From contig NZ_NPBY01000028.1 in the NCBI RefSeq assembly GCF_002272015.1, positions 1-64,000 on the forward strand: a stretch of DNA of 64,000 nt. Reading direction: 5' to 3'. The stretch is from Paenibacillus campinasensis. GTDB taxonomy: Bacteria > Bacillota > Bacilli > Paenibacillales > Paenibacillaceae. The notes under the pieces are model-generated. The model saw only the letters and a program-made list of their open reading frames with translations. It had not been told where the DNA came from and ran no database searches. Made by a program: the position numbers and the translations under genes. Of this stretch, positions 9,140 to 17,625 are shown one piece after another; within the stretch, counting starts at the first letter, position 1; every line of letters starts with the position of its first letter.

Positions 9140-9559
9140 TTAGCCCACATCCGAATGCTTTACAGGCAGGACGCTGAGCTCCGAGCTCTCCTGAGCGGCG
9201 CTGTTCGTCTGATCCTCCATGCGGCTGACGCCGTTAAGCTGGCCGCCTTCCATCACGATCAGGGAGGAAGCCACTACATTGCCGAACATTTTCCCGGTCG
9301 GCGTGATCGTCAGCTTGGTTTCCGCCGCGACGTCCCCATAGACCATGCCAGCGACGATGACTTCGTTAGCCGTAATGTTGGAGCGGGCGACTGCGCTTTC
9401 GCCAATCGTGACGCTGCCCTGGCTTTCGATCGTTCCCTTGAAGCTGCCGTCGATCCGAAGGTCGGCATTGCTCTGCAGGGAGCCCTCCATTTCCGTTCCC
9501 GGACCGACGAGTGTGTCCATTCGGAGCGCTTGACGTCTGGCTTTTCTGTTTCTTCGCAT
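9140..9559 (-). CDS. Bactofilin family cytoskeletal protein
   Basis: 139 residues. Residues 15-115 form the repetitive beta-helix of bactofilins (DUF583): LVGPGTEMEGSL, LRIDGSFKGTI, VTIGESAVARSNITANEVIVAGMVYGDV, GKMFGNVVASSLIVMEGG. Flanking tails are short and polar. Bactofilins self-polymerise into filaments and place cell-wall enzymes. It is 27 bases downstream of an M23 peptidase on the same strand. That pairing is seen in other bacteria where a bactofilin directs a peptidoglycan hydrolase that shapes the cell, so a joint role in wall remodelling is inferred. AGGAGGAA precedes the ATG. Confidence 0.93.
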   Translation of the reverse strand: MRRNRKARRQALRMDTLVGPGTEMEGSLQSNADLRIDGSFKGTIESQGSVTIGESAVARSNITANEVIVAGMVYGDVAAETKLTITPTGKMFGNVVASSLIVMEGGQLNGVSRMEDQTNSAAQESSELSVLPVKHSDVG

Positions 9560-9586
9560 GTTGATTCCTCCTGTTTACTTTTATTT

Positions 9587-10558
9587 TCATTGCAGATACG
9601 GCATCGGGTCGACGGTCTGATTGTTTTTGACCACCTGGAAATGAAGATGTGGTCCTGTACTGCGGCCGGTATTACCGAGCTTGCCGATGATGTCGCCTTG
9701 CTGGACCTGCTGGCCAACAGACACGTTAAGGCTGTCCAAATGCATGTACCACGTTTCCAAGCCGTTCGGATGCTCGATGACGGTGTAGATCCCGCGGGCG
9801 CCGCTTCGCTCTGCGGCGGTGACTATGCCGGAGCCTGCCGCATAGATCGGATCGCCGACACTTCCGGCAATGTCGATGCCGGCATGATAGGCGGAACGGC
9901 CGGTGAAGGGATCGCTGCGGTACCCGAAGCTGGAGGAGATCCTCTTGGAAACCGTGGGCCACAGTGACGGTGTTCCTTCCAGCATGACCTGGGTCTCCAG
10001 CGCCTGACCCAGCGTGCGGGGAATGTGGGATTCCATCCGGGAGATCAGCGCCTGAATCTCGGCAAAATCATCGCGGGTTTCCCTGGCCAGCGTGAGCATT
10101 TCATTCTCATGGACCGCGATAAATTCCCCGCCGACAAACATCCCTTGCTCCATGCTGACCGATGACGTTGCATCCTTGAACGTACCGTTCTCCTTGATGA
10201 ACTCCTGGAGCTCCTGTTCCAGCTGCTGAACCCGCTCCATCTGGGCCCTGGTCTCCTTGGCCTCGCCTGACAGCTCGATGATGGCCTTGTTCAGCCGTTC
10301 GATGGCCGCGTCCTTATCGGTGACGGTAACCTCCATCTGCAGCGCTTCAAGGCTCTTCAGCGCGAGCTGCTGCTCCAGCTGTGTAATGGTCTGGGCGGAC
10401 TGGATCTGGAGGGAGACGATCAGCCCGGCAATGGACAGAACAGCTGCGGCAGGCACGGCGATCATCATCGGCTTGGACAGTTGTACCTGCTTGACAGAAT
10501 GCTGGGCATCCCGAAGAACGAGGAGGGTCAAGCGTCCCTTTTGCTGCGCGGTTTTCAT
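9587..10558 (-). CDS. M23 family metallopeptidase, membrane-anchored with coiled coil
   Basis: 323 residues. There is one membrane helix near residues 30-50, a long coiled coil (about 55-120), a linker, and a C-terminal LytM/M23 domain. The zinc ligands are readable as YHAGIDIAG (H...D), the YMHL segment and the closing GPHLHFQV (HxH). An intact metal site suggests an active peptidoglycan endopeptidase rather than a degenerate activator. AAAGGAG lies upstream of the ATG. It is the first gene of a two-gene operon with the bactofilin. Confidence 0.93.
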   Translation of the reverse strand: MKTAQQKGRLTLLVLRDAQHSVKQVQLSKPMMIAVPAAAVLSIAGLIVSLQIQSAQTITQLEQQLALKSLEALQMEVTVTDKDAAIERLNKAIIELSGEAKETRAQMERVQQLEQELQEFIKENGTFKDATSSVSMEQGMFVGGEFIAVHENEMLTLARETRDDFAEIQALISRMESHIPRTLGQALETQVMLEGTPSLWPTVSKRISSSFGYRSDPFTGRSAYHAGIDIAGSVGDPIYAAGSGIVTAAERSGARGIYTVIEHPNGLETWYMHLDSLNVSVGQQVQQGDIIGKLGNTGRSTGPHLHFQVVKNNQTVDPMPYLQ

Positions 10559-10664
10559 GACATCACTCCTTTCGATTCGGAAAATAGGGGATTTCCATAC
10601 GTCAGATCGGGTCGAGCATACTCCTTATCTTCTATGTATTCTACTTTTTCGGAGAACATGTCAA

Positions 10665-10687
10665 AAAAATAGGGCGAGCCTATTTTT
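10665..10687. other. AT-rich hairpin between divergent genes
   Basis: AAAAATAGG-GCGAG-CCTATTTTT, terminator-like on both strands, yet placed in the roughly 300-base region between the divergent M23 and cardiolipin synthase genes. Any transcript started from beyond it would be attenuated. No clear promoter was found around it. Confidence 0.5.
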
Positions 10688-10862
10688 ATTCATCATGACA
10701 GGTTATTGGTTATGTATTGAATAAATAGCTGGAAGAATGGACAATGATGAATCTTGAGGCTGCTCCTGCTGTGCAGGGCATTATACCGATGCAGCGGCAC
10801 GGACTCGCTGTTCGCATTATTCCAATTTTAGCGATTATCATACTAGTTAGGAGGCTGCCCCT

Positions 10863-12293
10863 ATGCAGTGGCTTCTGCTTGCACTCATGGCTTTTGTTTT
10901 ACAGATGGCAGCGGTCCTGCTGCTGGAATTCCGCAATCCTTCGAAGACGGTGGCATGGCTGTTTATTTTATTTTGTCTTCCGTTTCTCGGTTTCGTGCTC
11001 TACTTTTTTATCGCCAGGGACTATCAGAAGCGGTTCAAGTTCCGCGACAAAGGATCAAAAGTATTTCGGGAAATTCGCGAGCATCTGTGGAAGCGGGTGA
11101 CGGTGGTCGAGAAGCCGGAGGAGATGAACAACCCTGAATTCAGAGGGCATCTGCGGCTGTTCAACCTGCTGAACCATTTGTCTGAGAGCCCGATTACCGG
11201 CTGCAACGAGACCCGCGTGTTAACCGATGGCGAGGAGACCTATGCCGCGATGCTCAAGGCGATGGAAGAGGCGAAGGATCATATTCATGTGGAATTTTAT
11301 ATTTTCAGACATGACAAGATTGGCACCAAGTTTCAGGATGTGATGATCCGTAAGGCGAAAGAGGGCGTCAAGGTTCGTCTCATCTGCGATGGCCTCGGCA
11401 GCTATAAGCTGAAAAAAGCGTTCATCCGGCGATTTCAGGAATCGGGGGTGGAGTTCTATTTCTTTCTTCCGGCGATGGTGTCGATGTTCAGTCGGCGCGT
11501 CAATTACCGCAATCACCGCAAAATTGTGATCGTGGACGGCACCGTCGGGTTTCTCGGCGGCATTAATGTCGGGGATGACTATTTAGGCAAATATCCGAAG
11601 ATGGGGTACTGGCGTGACACGCATCTCGAAGTGAAGGGGGATGCGGTTTATTTTCTGCAAAATGTGTTTCTGCATGACTGGAGGCTGGCGTCCGGAGAAC
11701 GCATCGCGGACCCGCTGCTGTACCCCGAGCACGGCTGCACAGGCGAAGAGCAGGTTCAGATCTTGAGCAGCGGGCCGGATCAGAACTGGAACGCGATTCA
11801 GGAAATGTGCTTTGGGGCCATCTCGGTTGCTAAAGAGCGGATATGGATCACCAGTCCCTATTTCATCCCGGATGAAGGCGTGTATGAAGCGATCAAGACG
11901 GCCGCCGTGAGCGGGGTCGATGTCCGCATCATTATTCCGGACAAAGCCGACACGCGCCTGGTGAAGCTCGCCAGCCTGTCTTATGTGGAGGAGCTTATGG
12001 CTGCGGGCGTGTCCTTTTACGAATATGAAAAAGGGTTTATTCATGCCAAGGTGATTATCGTCGATGAGATTCTGGGCTCGGTGGGCACGGCGAATATGGA
12101 CATGCGCAGCTTTTTTTGCAATTTCGAGCTGACGGCCGTAATGTTCAACAAGCGCCCGATTGACGATCTTGTCGCCGATTTTGAAGAGGATCTGCGTAAC
12201 AGCCGCCCGATCGAGTGGGAGTCCTTCCATAAGCGTGGAGGCAGGCAAAAAGCGGCGGAGATTCTGTGCAGAATGCTGTCTCCGCTACTGTAG
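10863..12293 (+). CDS. cls: Cardiolipin synthase
   Basis: 476-residue phospholipase-D-type cardiolipin synthase, which joins two phosphatidylglycerols to give cardiolipin and glycerol at the membrane. Two N-terminal membrane helices (residues 1-20 and 27-50) precede two PLDc domains. Each has an HKD motif: NHRKIVIVDGTVGFLGGIN near residue 218 and IHAKVIIVDEILGSVGTAN near residue 394. Length matches the usual 480. The ATG has AGGAGG 8 bases upstream. Confidence 0.96.
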   Translation: MQWLLLALMAFVLQMAAVLLLEFRNPSKTVAWLFILFCLPFLGFVLYFFIARDYQKRFKFRDKGSKVFREIREHLWKRVTVVEKPEEMNNPEFRGHLRLFNLLNHLSESPITGCNETRVLTDGEETYAAMLKAMEEAKDHIHVEFYIFRHDKIGTKFQDVMIRKAKEGVKVRLICDGLGSYKLKKAFIRRFQESGVEFYFFLPAMVSMFSRRVNYRNHRKIVIVDGTVGFLGGINVGDDYLGKYPKMGYWRDTHLEVKGDAVYFLQNVFLHDWRLASGERIADPLLYPEHGCTGEEQVQILSSGPDQNWNAIQEMCFGAISVAKERIWITSPYFIPDEGVYEAIKTAAVSGVDVRIIIPDKADTRLVKLASLSYVEELMAAGVSFYEYEKGFIHAKVIIVDEILGSVGTANMDMRSFFCNFELTAVMFNKRPIDDLVADFEEDLRNSRPIEWESFHKRGGRQKAAEILCRMLSPLL

Positions 12294-12455
12294 CAGCCTG
12301 ACATCTATGTGATCATAAGTTCCGGTTGGTGGCAGACACAGCGCAGGTGCACGCTTGCGGTATATGGCGTTTCAATATTTTATGTTAAAATATATATATA
12401 GCTGCAGCTCATAAATATATGAAACACAGATCCTCAGAATGAACGGGGGAAATTT

Positions 12456-13373
12456 ATGTCAAGTCATGTAAAGGTTCTTGCGCATGAGGAAGAGGAGCAG
12501 CAGAAGCCGGAGAATCTGAAGGCGGGCGCGGTCCCGAAAAGGCTTCTCCGCCGTCTGGTGTTTTTGACTTTCGGTGCGTTGTTTATGGCTGTAGGGCTGG
12601 AGATTTTCTTAGTCCCCAACAAAATTATTGATGGGGGGATCACCGGGGTATCGATTATGGTTGCCCATTTTACCGGCGTTCCGCTCGGGATATTCCTCGC
12701 CTTGTTCAATCTGCCATTTCTGTTTATAGGGTATAAACAGATTGGCAAGACGTTTGCCTTGTCCACACTGTATGCCGTGCTGGTGATGTCCACCGCAACG
12801 TACGTTCTGCATCCGGTCAAGCCGCTTACGATTGATCCGCTGCTGGCGGCCGTCTTCGGCGGCATATTTCTCGGCGTGGGCGTCGGGCTTGTCATTCGCT
12901 CGGGCGGATCGCTGGATGGTACGGAAATCGTGGCGATTCTGATCAACAAGCGAACGCCGTTCTCGGTCGGGGAAATTGTGATGTTCATCAACGTGTTCAT
13001 CCTGGGCAGCGCGGGCTTTGTCTTCGGCTGGGATCATGCGATGTACTCGCTGATCGCTTATTACCTCGCTTTCAAGCTGATTGATATTACGATTGAAGGC
13101 ATCGACCAGTCCAAATCGGTGTGGATCATCAGCGACAAGTACAGGGAGATCGGCGAAGCCTTGACCCAGCGTCTGGGCCGAGGCGTCACTTACCTTGAAG
13201 GAGAGGGCGCTTATACCGGCGACAGCAAAAAGGTCATCTTCGTAGTCATTACCCGGCTGGAGGAAGCGAAGCTGAAATCGATTGTGGAGGATTGGGATTC
13301 CCAGGCTTTCCTGGCCGTCGGGAACATTCATGATGTGAAGGGCGGGCGCTTCAAGAAGAAGGATATTCATTAG
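12456..13373 (+). CDS. YitT family membrane protein
   Basis: 305 residues with the two-part layout of the YitT family. Five or six membrane helices (residues 34-215, DUF161 half) include the conserved NKIIDGGITGVSIM and RSGGSLDGTEI segments. A soluble C-terminal DUF2179 domain (residues 220-300, with GRGVTYLEGEGAYTG) follows. The cellular role of the family is unknown. GGGGGAAA lies upstream of the ATG. It appears to be transcribed alone and ends before the terminator at 13474. Confidence 0.92.
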   Translation: MSSHVKVLAHEEEEQQKPENLKAGAVPKRLLRRLVFLTFGALFMAVGLEIFLVPNKIIDGGITGVSIMVAHFTGVPLGIFLALFNLPFLFIGYKQIGKTFALSTLYAVLVMSTATYVLHPVKPLTIDPLLAAVFGGIFLGVGVGLVIRSGGSLDGTEIVAILINKRTPFSVGEIVMFINVFILGSAGFVFGWDHAMYSLIAYYLAFKLIDITIEGIDQSKSVWIISDKYREIGEALTQRLGRGVTYLEGEGAYTGDSKKVIFVVITRLEEAKLKSIVEDWDSQAFLAVGNIHDVKGGRFKKKDIH

Positions 13374-13443
13374 GCCGGAAGAGCCGGGGGACTTCGCATC
13401 GCTCAGGCTGGACCGGAACGATATAGGGGATCAGCGGAACATA

Positions 13444-13473
13444 GTAGTCATAGATACTGTAGTCATAGATACA
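13444..13473 (+). repeat. Tandem 15-bp direct repeat, two copies
   Basis: GTAGTCATAGATAC plus one variable base, twice in immediate succession (13444-13458 and 13459-13473), between the YitT gene and its terminator. Probably replication slippage; no function suggested. Confidence 0.8.
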
Positions 13474-13520
13474 GGCTGTCCAAGAGAATGCGGGTGCGTT
13501 CTTGCGGGCGGTCTTTTTTT
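13474..13520 (+). terminator. Terminator after YitT gene
   Basis: GGCTGTCC pairs with GGGCGGTC (with G-U pairs) around an inner AGAATGC/GCGTTCT stem, followed by seven T. Confidence 0.8.
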
Positions 13521-13550
13521 GGCCTTCTGGAAGCTTGCTGAAAATTCCAT

Positions 13551-13580
13551 TTGAAACAGAACATATGTTTGGTTTATGAT
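13551..13580 (+). promoter_or_regulatory. Promoter with LexA-like (SOS) box in the spacer
   Basis: TTGAAA (13551-13556), 18-base spacer, TATGAT (13575-13580). The spacer holds AGAACATATGTTTG at 13558-13571, which matches the Bacillus LexA box CGAACRNRYGTTYG at every position but the first. A repressor there would mask the promoter of the radical SAM gene at 13629. Confidence 0.65.
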
Positions 13581-13628
13581 GGGGAATATAGAATGCAGCA
13601 CTGGCATTAGAAGGGGAGGCGGGTTGCC

Positions 13629-14618
13629 ATGCCAACGACAACTTATGAGACCGTAACTACGAAGCAGACGTTAAATCGGGTTCAGGAGGAGCGAATGCCT
13701 TTTGACTGGTCGATTAATCCGTACCGGGGCTGCGCTCACGGCTGCAGCTTCTGCTATGCAAGGGCCTTTCAGTCCTTCATGGGGCTTGGAGCGGAGGATG
13801 AATTCCAATTTCGCATTATGATGAAGAACAATGCAGCTGAGGCGCTGGAGAAGCAGCTGTCTGGCATGGCGCGCAAGCTCGGCCACGACATCGATGCGCT
13901 GGGCAGACAGATCGGTCAGGTGACCACCGGGACTGCGACCGATCCTTACCAGCCGATTGAGGGCAAGGCCGAAATTACGAGGGCGTGCCTGAAGGTGCTG
14001 GCCAAGTACCGGATCAGCACCAGCATTACAACGCGGTCGCCCCTCGTGCTCAGAGACCTGGACATTCTGACGCAGATGAAGGATGTATCGGTGAACATCA
14101 GCATCAATACGCTGGATCCCGGCATCATCCGCAAGCTGGAGCCTGCCTCCCCGCATCCGCACCAGAGGCTTGAAGCGCTGCTCGGGCTGTCGGAGGCCGG
14201 TATTCAGACCGGAATATTTGCTGCGCCGGTGCTTCCGCTCATTACCGACGAGGAAGAAGGGCTGCGCCAGCTGCTGATGGCAGCGAAGGAGCGCGGAGCG
14301 GCGTTTGCCATGATCTCTCTGCTCCGGCTGTCCAAGGATGTGAAGCGCTGGTATCTGCAGACGCTGAAGGAGCAATTTCCGGACAAGCTCGCTTCGTATT
14401 ATGAGCTGTACCGAGGTCCTTATGCAGAGGAAGGATACGTCCGCTCATTCAAGCAGATGGCTGCGAAGCTGCTTGCGCAGTGCGGCATGAACGACGGATC
14501 GGCACCGGCTCAGCCTCGGGTGAAGGCTGCAAGCACGAGAAAGCTCCCTCGTCCTTCCGCAGAAGTGACGGTGAGGGAGCTTACACCGGAGGTCGAGCAG
14601 CTATCCTTTCCGTTTTGA
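13629..14618 (+). CDS. Radical SAM protein, SPL family (COG1533-type)
   Basis: 329 residues. The 4Fe-4S cluster motif is CAHGCSFCYAR (C-x3-C-x2-C, about residues 36-43), preceded by NPYRGC, as in the branch of radical SAM proteins related to spore photoproduct lyase but lacking a proven substrate. The TIM-barrel core continues through GTATDPYQPIEGK and SISTSITTRSPLVLRD. GGGGAGG lies upstream of the ATG. It is divergent in role but adjacent to LigD/ligase/Ku genes, and its promoter has a LexA-like box, both pointing to DNA repair. Its last 18 bases overlap the 3' end of the converging LigD gene. It is not a true SplB by length or motif. Confidence 0.85.
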   Translation: MPTTTYETVTTKQTLNRVQEERMPFDWSINPYRGCAHGCSFCYARAFQSFMGLGAEDEFQFRIMMKNNAAEALEKQLSGMARKLGHDIDALGRQIGQVTTGTATDPYQPIEGKAEITRACLKVLAKYRISTSITTRSPLVLRDLDILTQMKDVSVNISINTLDPGIIRKLEPASPHPHQRLEALLGLSEAGIQTGIFAAPVLPLITDEEEGLRQLLMAAKERGAAFAMISLLRLSKDVKRWYLQTLKEQFPDKLASYYELYRGPYAEEGYVRSFKQMAAKLLAQCGMNDGSAPAQPRVKAASTRKLPRPSAEVTVRELTPEVEQLSFPF

Positions 14619-15518
14619 GCCCCGGCCCGTTCCGGTCTTCAGATGACGAATGATATCCTGTACCGGCTGCGGAGGCAGCATTTGCAGAAGATCACCCTTT
14701 TCTTTCAGACGCTCTTCGATATTGAGCAGATGGAAGTCGGTTGGAGACACATTGGACTTCACCTCTTCCCAGGTCAGCGGCGTGGAGACGGTGGCAAGCG
14801 GACGGGCCCGCGGCGTATAGGGAGCTGCGAGCGTTCTGCCGCTGTAATGCTGGAGGTAGTCGAAATAGATCTTGTCTCCGCGATGTTTCTTCAGCCGCTC
14901 GATGGTGAACAGCTTCGGATGCTTCTCGGTCACGTATTGACCGACGAACAGCCCCACCGAGCGCAGCTCGTCAAATGTCACGCCTTCGGGAATCGTCACA
15001 ATAATCTGGACGCCGGTCGCGCCCGACGTCTTCGGCACCGACTCGATGCCGAGCGAGCGCAGCGTGTCGCCGACAATGGAGGAGGCCTCCATGATGCGCG
15101 GCTCTTCCGGCAGTGACGGATCCAGATCGATCATCCATTCGCAGGGCAGCGGGCTGCCTGCATAATGGAGCGATGGGTGAAATTCAAGCGCAGCCAGATT
15201 GCCGAGCCACAGCAGCTCCGGCAGGCCGTTGAGCAGCACATACCGGATATTCTCATGGACGGCAGTCTGCACGAAGTCCGGAGTTGGCTCCGGGGCGTTC
15301 TTCTGATAGAACGATTCGTCCCCCGCCCCATGAGGATAGCGGATCGTGGTCAGCAGCCGGTTGCGGCAGTATCGGAGCAGGAAGGGGGACAGTGCCGCCA
15401 GCTTCTGCAGGTACATCGCCTTGGTGATGCCCACCTCCGGCCACAGCGGTTTGTCCGGGTTCGAGATTTGAATTTCCTGGCCCTCAATGACGAGGGTTCC
15501 TTTGACTTGACGCGGCAT
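14601..15518 (-). CDS. LigD-type NHEJ primase-polymerase domain protein
   Basis: 305-residue stand-alone polymerase domain of bacterial non-homologous end joining, an archaeo-eukaryotic-primase-fold enzyme that fills ends with ribonucleotides. Visible landmarks are ISNPDKPLWPEVGITK near the N-terminus, the catalytic MIDLDPS (D-x-D), KTSGATGVQIIV, and DYLQHYSGRTLAAPYTPRARPLATVSTPLTW with the third acidic residue. At the SGxxG-hydrophobic-H position the residue is Gln, not the His of mycobacterial LigD. It follows the ligase gene with a 3-base gap, so the pair equals a LigD split into two polypeptides. In B. subtilis both domains are fused. Confidence 0.92.
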   Translation of the reverse strand: MPRQVKGTLVIEGQEIQISNPDKPLWPEVGITKAMYLQKLAALSPFLLRYCRNRLLTTIRYPHGAGDESFYQKNAPEPTPDFVQTAVHENIRYVLLNGLPELLWLGNLAALEFHPSLHYAGSPLPCEWMIDLDPSLPEEPRIMEASSIVGDTLRSLGIESVPKTSGATGVQIIVTIPEGVTFDELRSVGLFVGQYVTEKHPKLFTIERLKKHRGDKIYFDYLQHYSGRTLAAPYTPRARPLATVSTPLTWEEVKSNVSPTDFHLLNIEERLKEKGDLLQMLPPQPVQDIIRHLKTGTGRGSKRKG

Positions 15519-15521
15519 CCG

Positions 15522-16427
15522 CTACACCCCTTCTATGGCGAGCAGCTTCGGGTGGCGCATCAGGCCGTCCTGGCTCCATTCCAGAAAGGTAACGGATACC
15601 TGGATGGGCCGGCTTAGCCACATCAGCTGCTCTTTCTTCAAGTCGGCATGAAGGACGGGGGGATGAAGCTCGGCGCGATGCTGTCCGGCATAGTTAAGCA
15701 GTCGCGCCTTGGTCTGCTCGTTCAGGCCGAGTGAAGCTCGGCCGATATAATGGCCCTCTTCGTTAAACAGCACAAGGCTGGCCACGCGCCCTTCTCTTAT
15801 GATAAGAGCCATCGCCGAGGCGTCCATCTCGACGGCGATTTTCTTCTTATACCAGTCTTTATGCTTCTTCCCTTCCCGGTATGGGGAGGCCAGGCGCTTC
15901 ATCACAACGCCCTCCCAGCCGCGTTCCTCCGCCCATTGCCACAGGCTGGCCCCCTCCTGAAACAGATCGGTTATGATTAATCCGGGGATGTTCGGCGCGA
16001 GGGCTTTCAGCCGCTGATGCCGCTCCACATAGGGGAGCGTACGCAGGTCTTCGCTGCCGTCAATGAGCAGATCGAACAGCACATAGGTAAAAGCCGGCGC
16101 ACCGGCACCTGCGCTGCGCGATCGCTCGCGCTGAAGCACTTTTTGGAACACAGGCCGACTGAGCTCCGGATCGAAAAAAACAACCTCGCCATCCAGCAGC
16201 AGACGGCGACGGCCGAGCTTCTCGACGGCATGGACCACTTCGGGGTAGAGCGAGGTTTTGTTCAGGAGCTTGCGGGAATAGAGCGAGACGCGGCCCTGAT
16301 CCAGCGTGGCGAGAATCCGGACGCCATCCCATTTCAGCTGGTAGCCCCATTCCTCGCCGTCCAGCAACGCATCTGTTGATATCGGAGCCATAGGCTCCTT
16401 CGGAAGCAATTCCTCTAGCGATTTCAT
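15522..16427 (-). CDS. ATP-dependent DNA ligase (NHEJ, LigD ligase domain)
   Basis: 301-residue ATP-dependent DNA ligase that seals breaks held by Ku. The adenylation motif is KWDGVR (catalytic K32), followed by LDGEVVFFD, YVLFDLL, GWEGVVMKR and the WYKKKI segment; residues 205-300 form the OB-fold. The ATG at 16427 lies one base after the Ku stop codon, suggesting translational coupling. An upstream in-frame ATG at 16502 would overlap Ku by 74 bases and add a low-complexity Arg/Pro stretch, so I prefer the shorter form. Confidence 0.93.
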   Translation of the reverse strand: MKSLEELLPKEPMAPISTDALLDGEEWGYQLKWDGVRILATLDQGRVSLYSRKLLNKTSLYPEVVHAVEKLGRRRLLLDGEVVFFDPELSRPVFQKVLQRERSRSAGAGAPAFTYVLFDLLIDGSEDLRTLPYVERHQRLKALAPNIPGLIITDLFQEGASLWQWAEERGWEGVVMKRLASPYREGKKHKDWYKKKIAVEMDASAMALIIREGRVASLVLFNEEGHYIGRASLGLNEQTKARLLNYAGQHRAELHPPVLHADLKKEQLMWLSRPIQVSVTFLEWSQDGLMRHPKLLAIEGV

Positions 16428-16428
16428 A

Positions 16429-17358
16429 TCAGGAACCGGTCTCGGTCTTCTTCGATTTGGTCCGGCGCTTCGGCTTCGGGCCTTCCGGCTCCGTTTGATC
16501 ACCGCTGGCTTTAGCAGCAGGCTCCTTGGCTGCTGTCTTGCGCGTCGTTTTCTTACGCGGCTTGGTGGCGGTGCCCGGATCGGTTCCGATCGGCTTCACC
16601 GCTTCGATGCTGGCCTGCAGGGCAGCCATCAGATCGACCACATTGGTCTCCTGGCGGGCCGGGGCAATCTTGATCTCTTCGCCAGTCACCTTGCTGTTGA
16701 TCAGATCAAGCAGCCGCTCGCGGTAATCGTCGGTATATTTTTCCGGATCGAACGGTGTGGAAAGCTGGTCGATGAGAAGGCGGGCCATGTCCAGCTCTTT
16801 ATCGTTCACTTCGGCTTTTTCCGGCAGGTTCGGCACCTGTGAAATCGGGCGGATCTCATCCGGATAGAAAATCGTCTCGATCGACAGGCAGTCATCCAGC
16901 ACGCGGATGGCGGCTAGGCTGCTTTTGGAGCGGATCGCCATTTTGGCAATGCCGATTTTGCCGGATTGACGCATCGCTTCCATAAGCAATCGATAGGCGT
17001 TCGTTCCCGCCTGGTCGGGGGAGAGGTAGTAGGTTTTCTGGAAATAGATCGGGTCAATTTCCTTCAAATCAACAAAATCAAGAATCGTGATGTTCTTGTT
17101 GTTCTCTCCGGCAAGCTGGTCGAGCTCTTCTTTTTCAAACAGCACAAACTTTCCTTTCTCATATTCATATCCTCGCGAGATTTCCTCCCAGCCAACCTCC
17201 TCCTCGCAGACCGGACATTTGCGCACATACGACAGCGGGCTGCCGCATTCCTTATGGACATAGCGCATCGAGATGTCTTTGTCCTCGGTGGCGGAGAACA
17301 TTTTGACAGGGACGTGGACCAGTCCGAAGCTGATCGCGCCCTTCCATACCGTATGCAT
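16429..17358 (-). CDS. ku: Non-homologous end joining protein Ku
   Basis: 309-residue bacterial Ku, which forms a homodimeric ring on double-strand ends and recruits the ligase/polymerase. It starts MHTVWKGAISFGLVHVPVKMFSATED, the family signature, and contains the CGSPLSYVRKCPVCEEEV segment and the Ku core to about residue 260. The last 50 residues are a Lys/Arg/Pro-rich tail, typical of Ku forms that bind DNA more tightly. AGGAGGG lies upstream of the ATG at 17358. It is the first gene of the Ku-ligase-polymerase operon. In B. subtilis these genes act in spores; the SspH gene upstream and divergent fits that. Confidence 0.95.
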   Translation of the reverse strand: MHTVWKGAISFGLVHVPVKMFSATEDKDISMRYVHKECGSPLSYVRKCPVCEEEVGWEEISRGYEYEKGKFVLFEKEELDQLAGENNKNITILDFVDLKEIDPIYFQKTYYLSPDQAGTNAYRLLMEAMRQSGKIGIAKMAIRSKSSLAAIRVLDDCLSIETIFYPDEIRPISQVPNLPEKAEVNDKELDMARLLIDQLSTPFDPEKYTDDYRERLLDLINSKVTGEEIKIAPARQETNVVDLMAALQASIEAVKPIGTDPGTATKPRKKTTRKTAAKEPAAKASGDQTEPEGPKPKRRTKSKKTETGS

Positions 17359-17625
17359 CGATGAAACCCTCCTATTGATAAAGATTCGGCTGTACCGTTC
17401 CGCTCGATCTGTGGCTGATATGATTCCTGAATGAATGAACCTATAGGGGCACAAATCCGCAATATAGCAGTTTCTACTAGCTTGCCCAAAACCTATGGCA
17501 AATATAAAAGCTCCAAATCGACCACAAAGGGCCCTGCCGGCTTGGACTCCTTCAGTTCCGGGAATAATCCCGGCATGAATGTGGCATATTGACGGTGATG
17601 CGTCATATCAAGGAGGGATACCGTC

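Noticed and set aside
17584-17610. Possible sigma-G promoter before the 97-aa/sspH operon
   Set aside because: GCATA and CATATCA are only 15 bases apart and the second does not fit CATNNTA; forespore control is plausible from context but not shown by this sequence.
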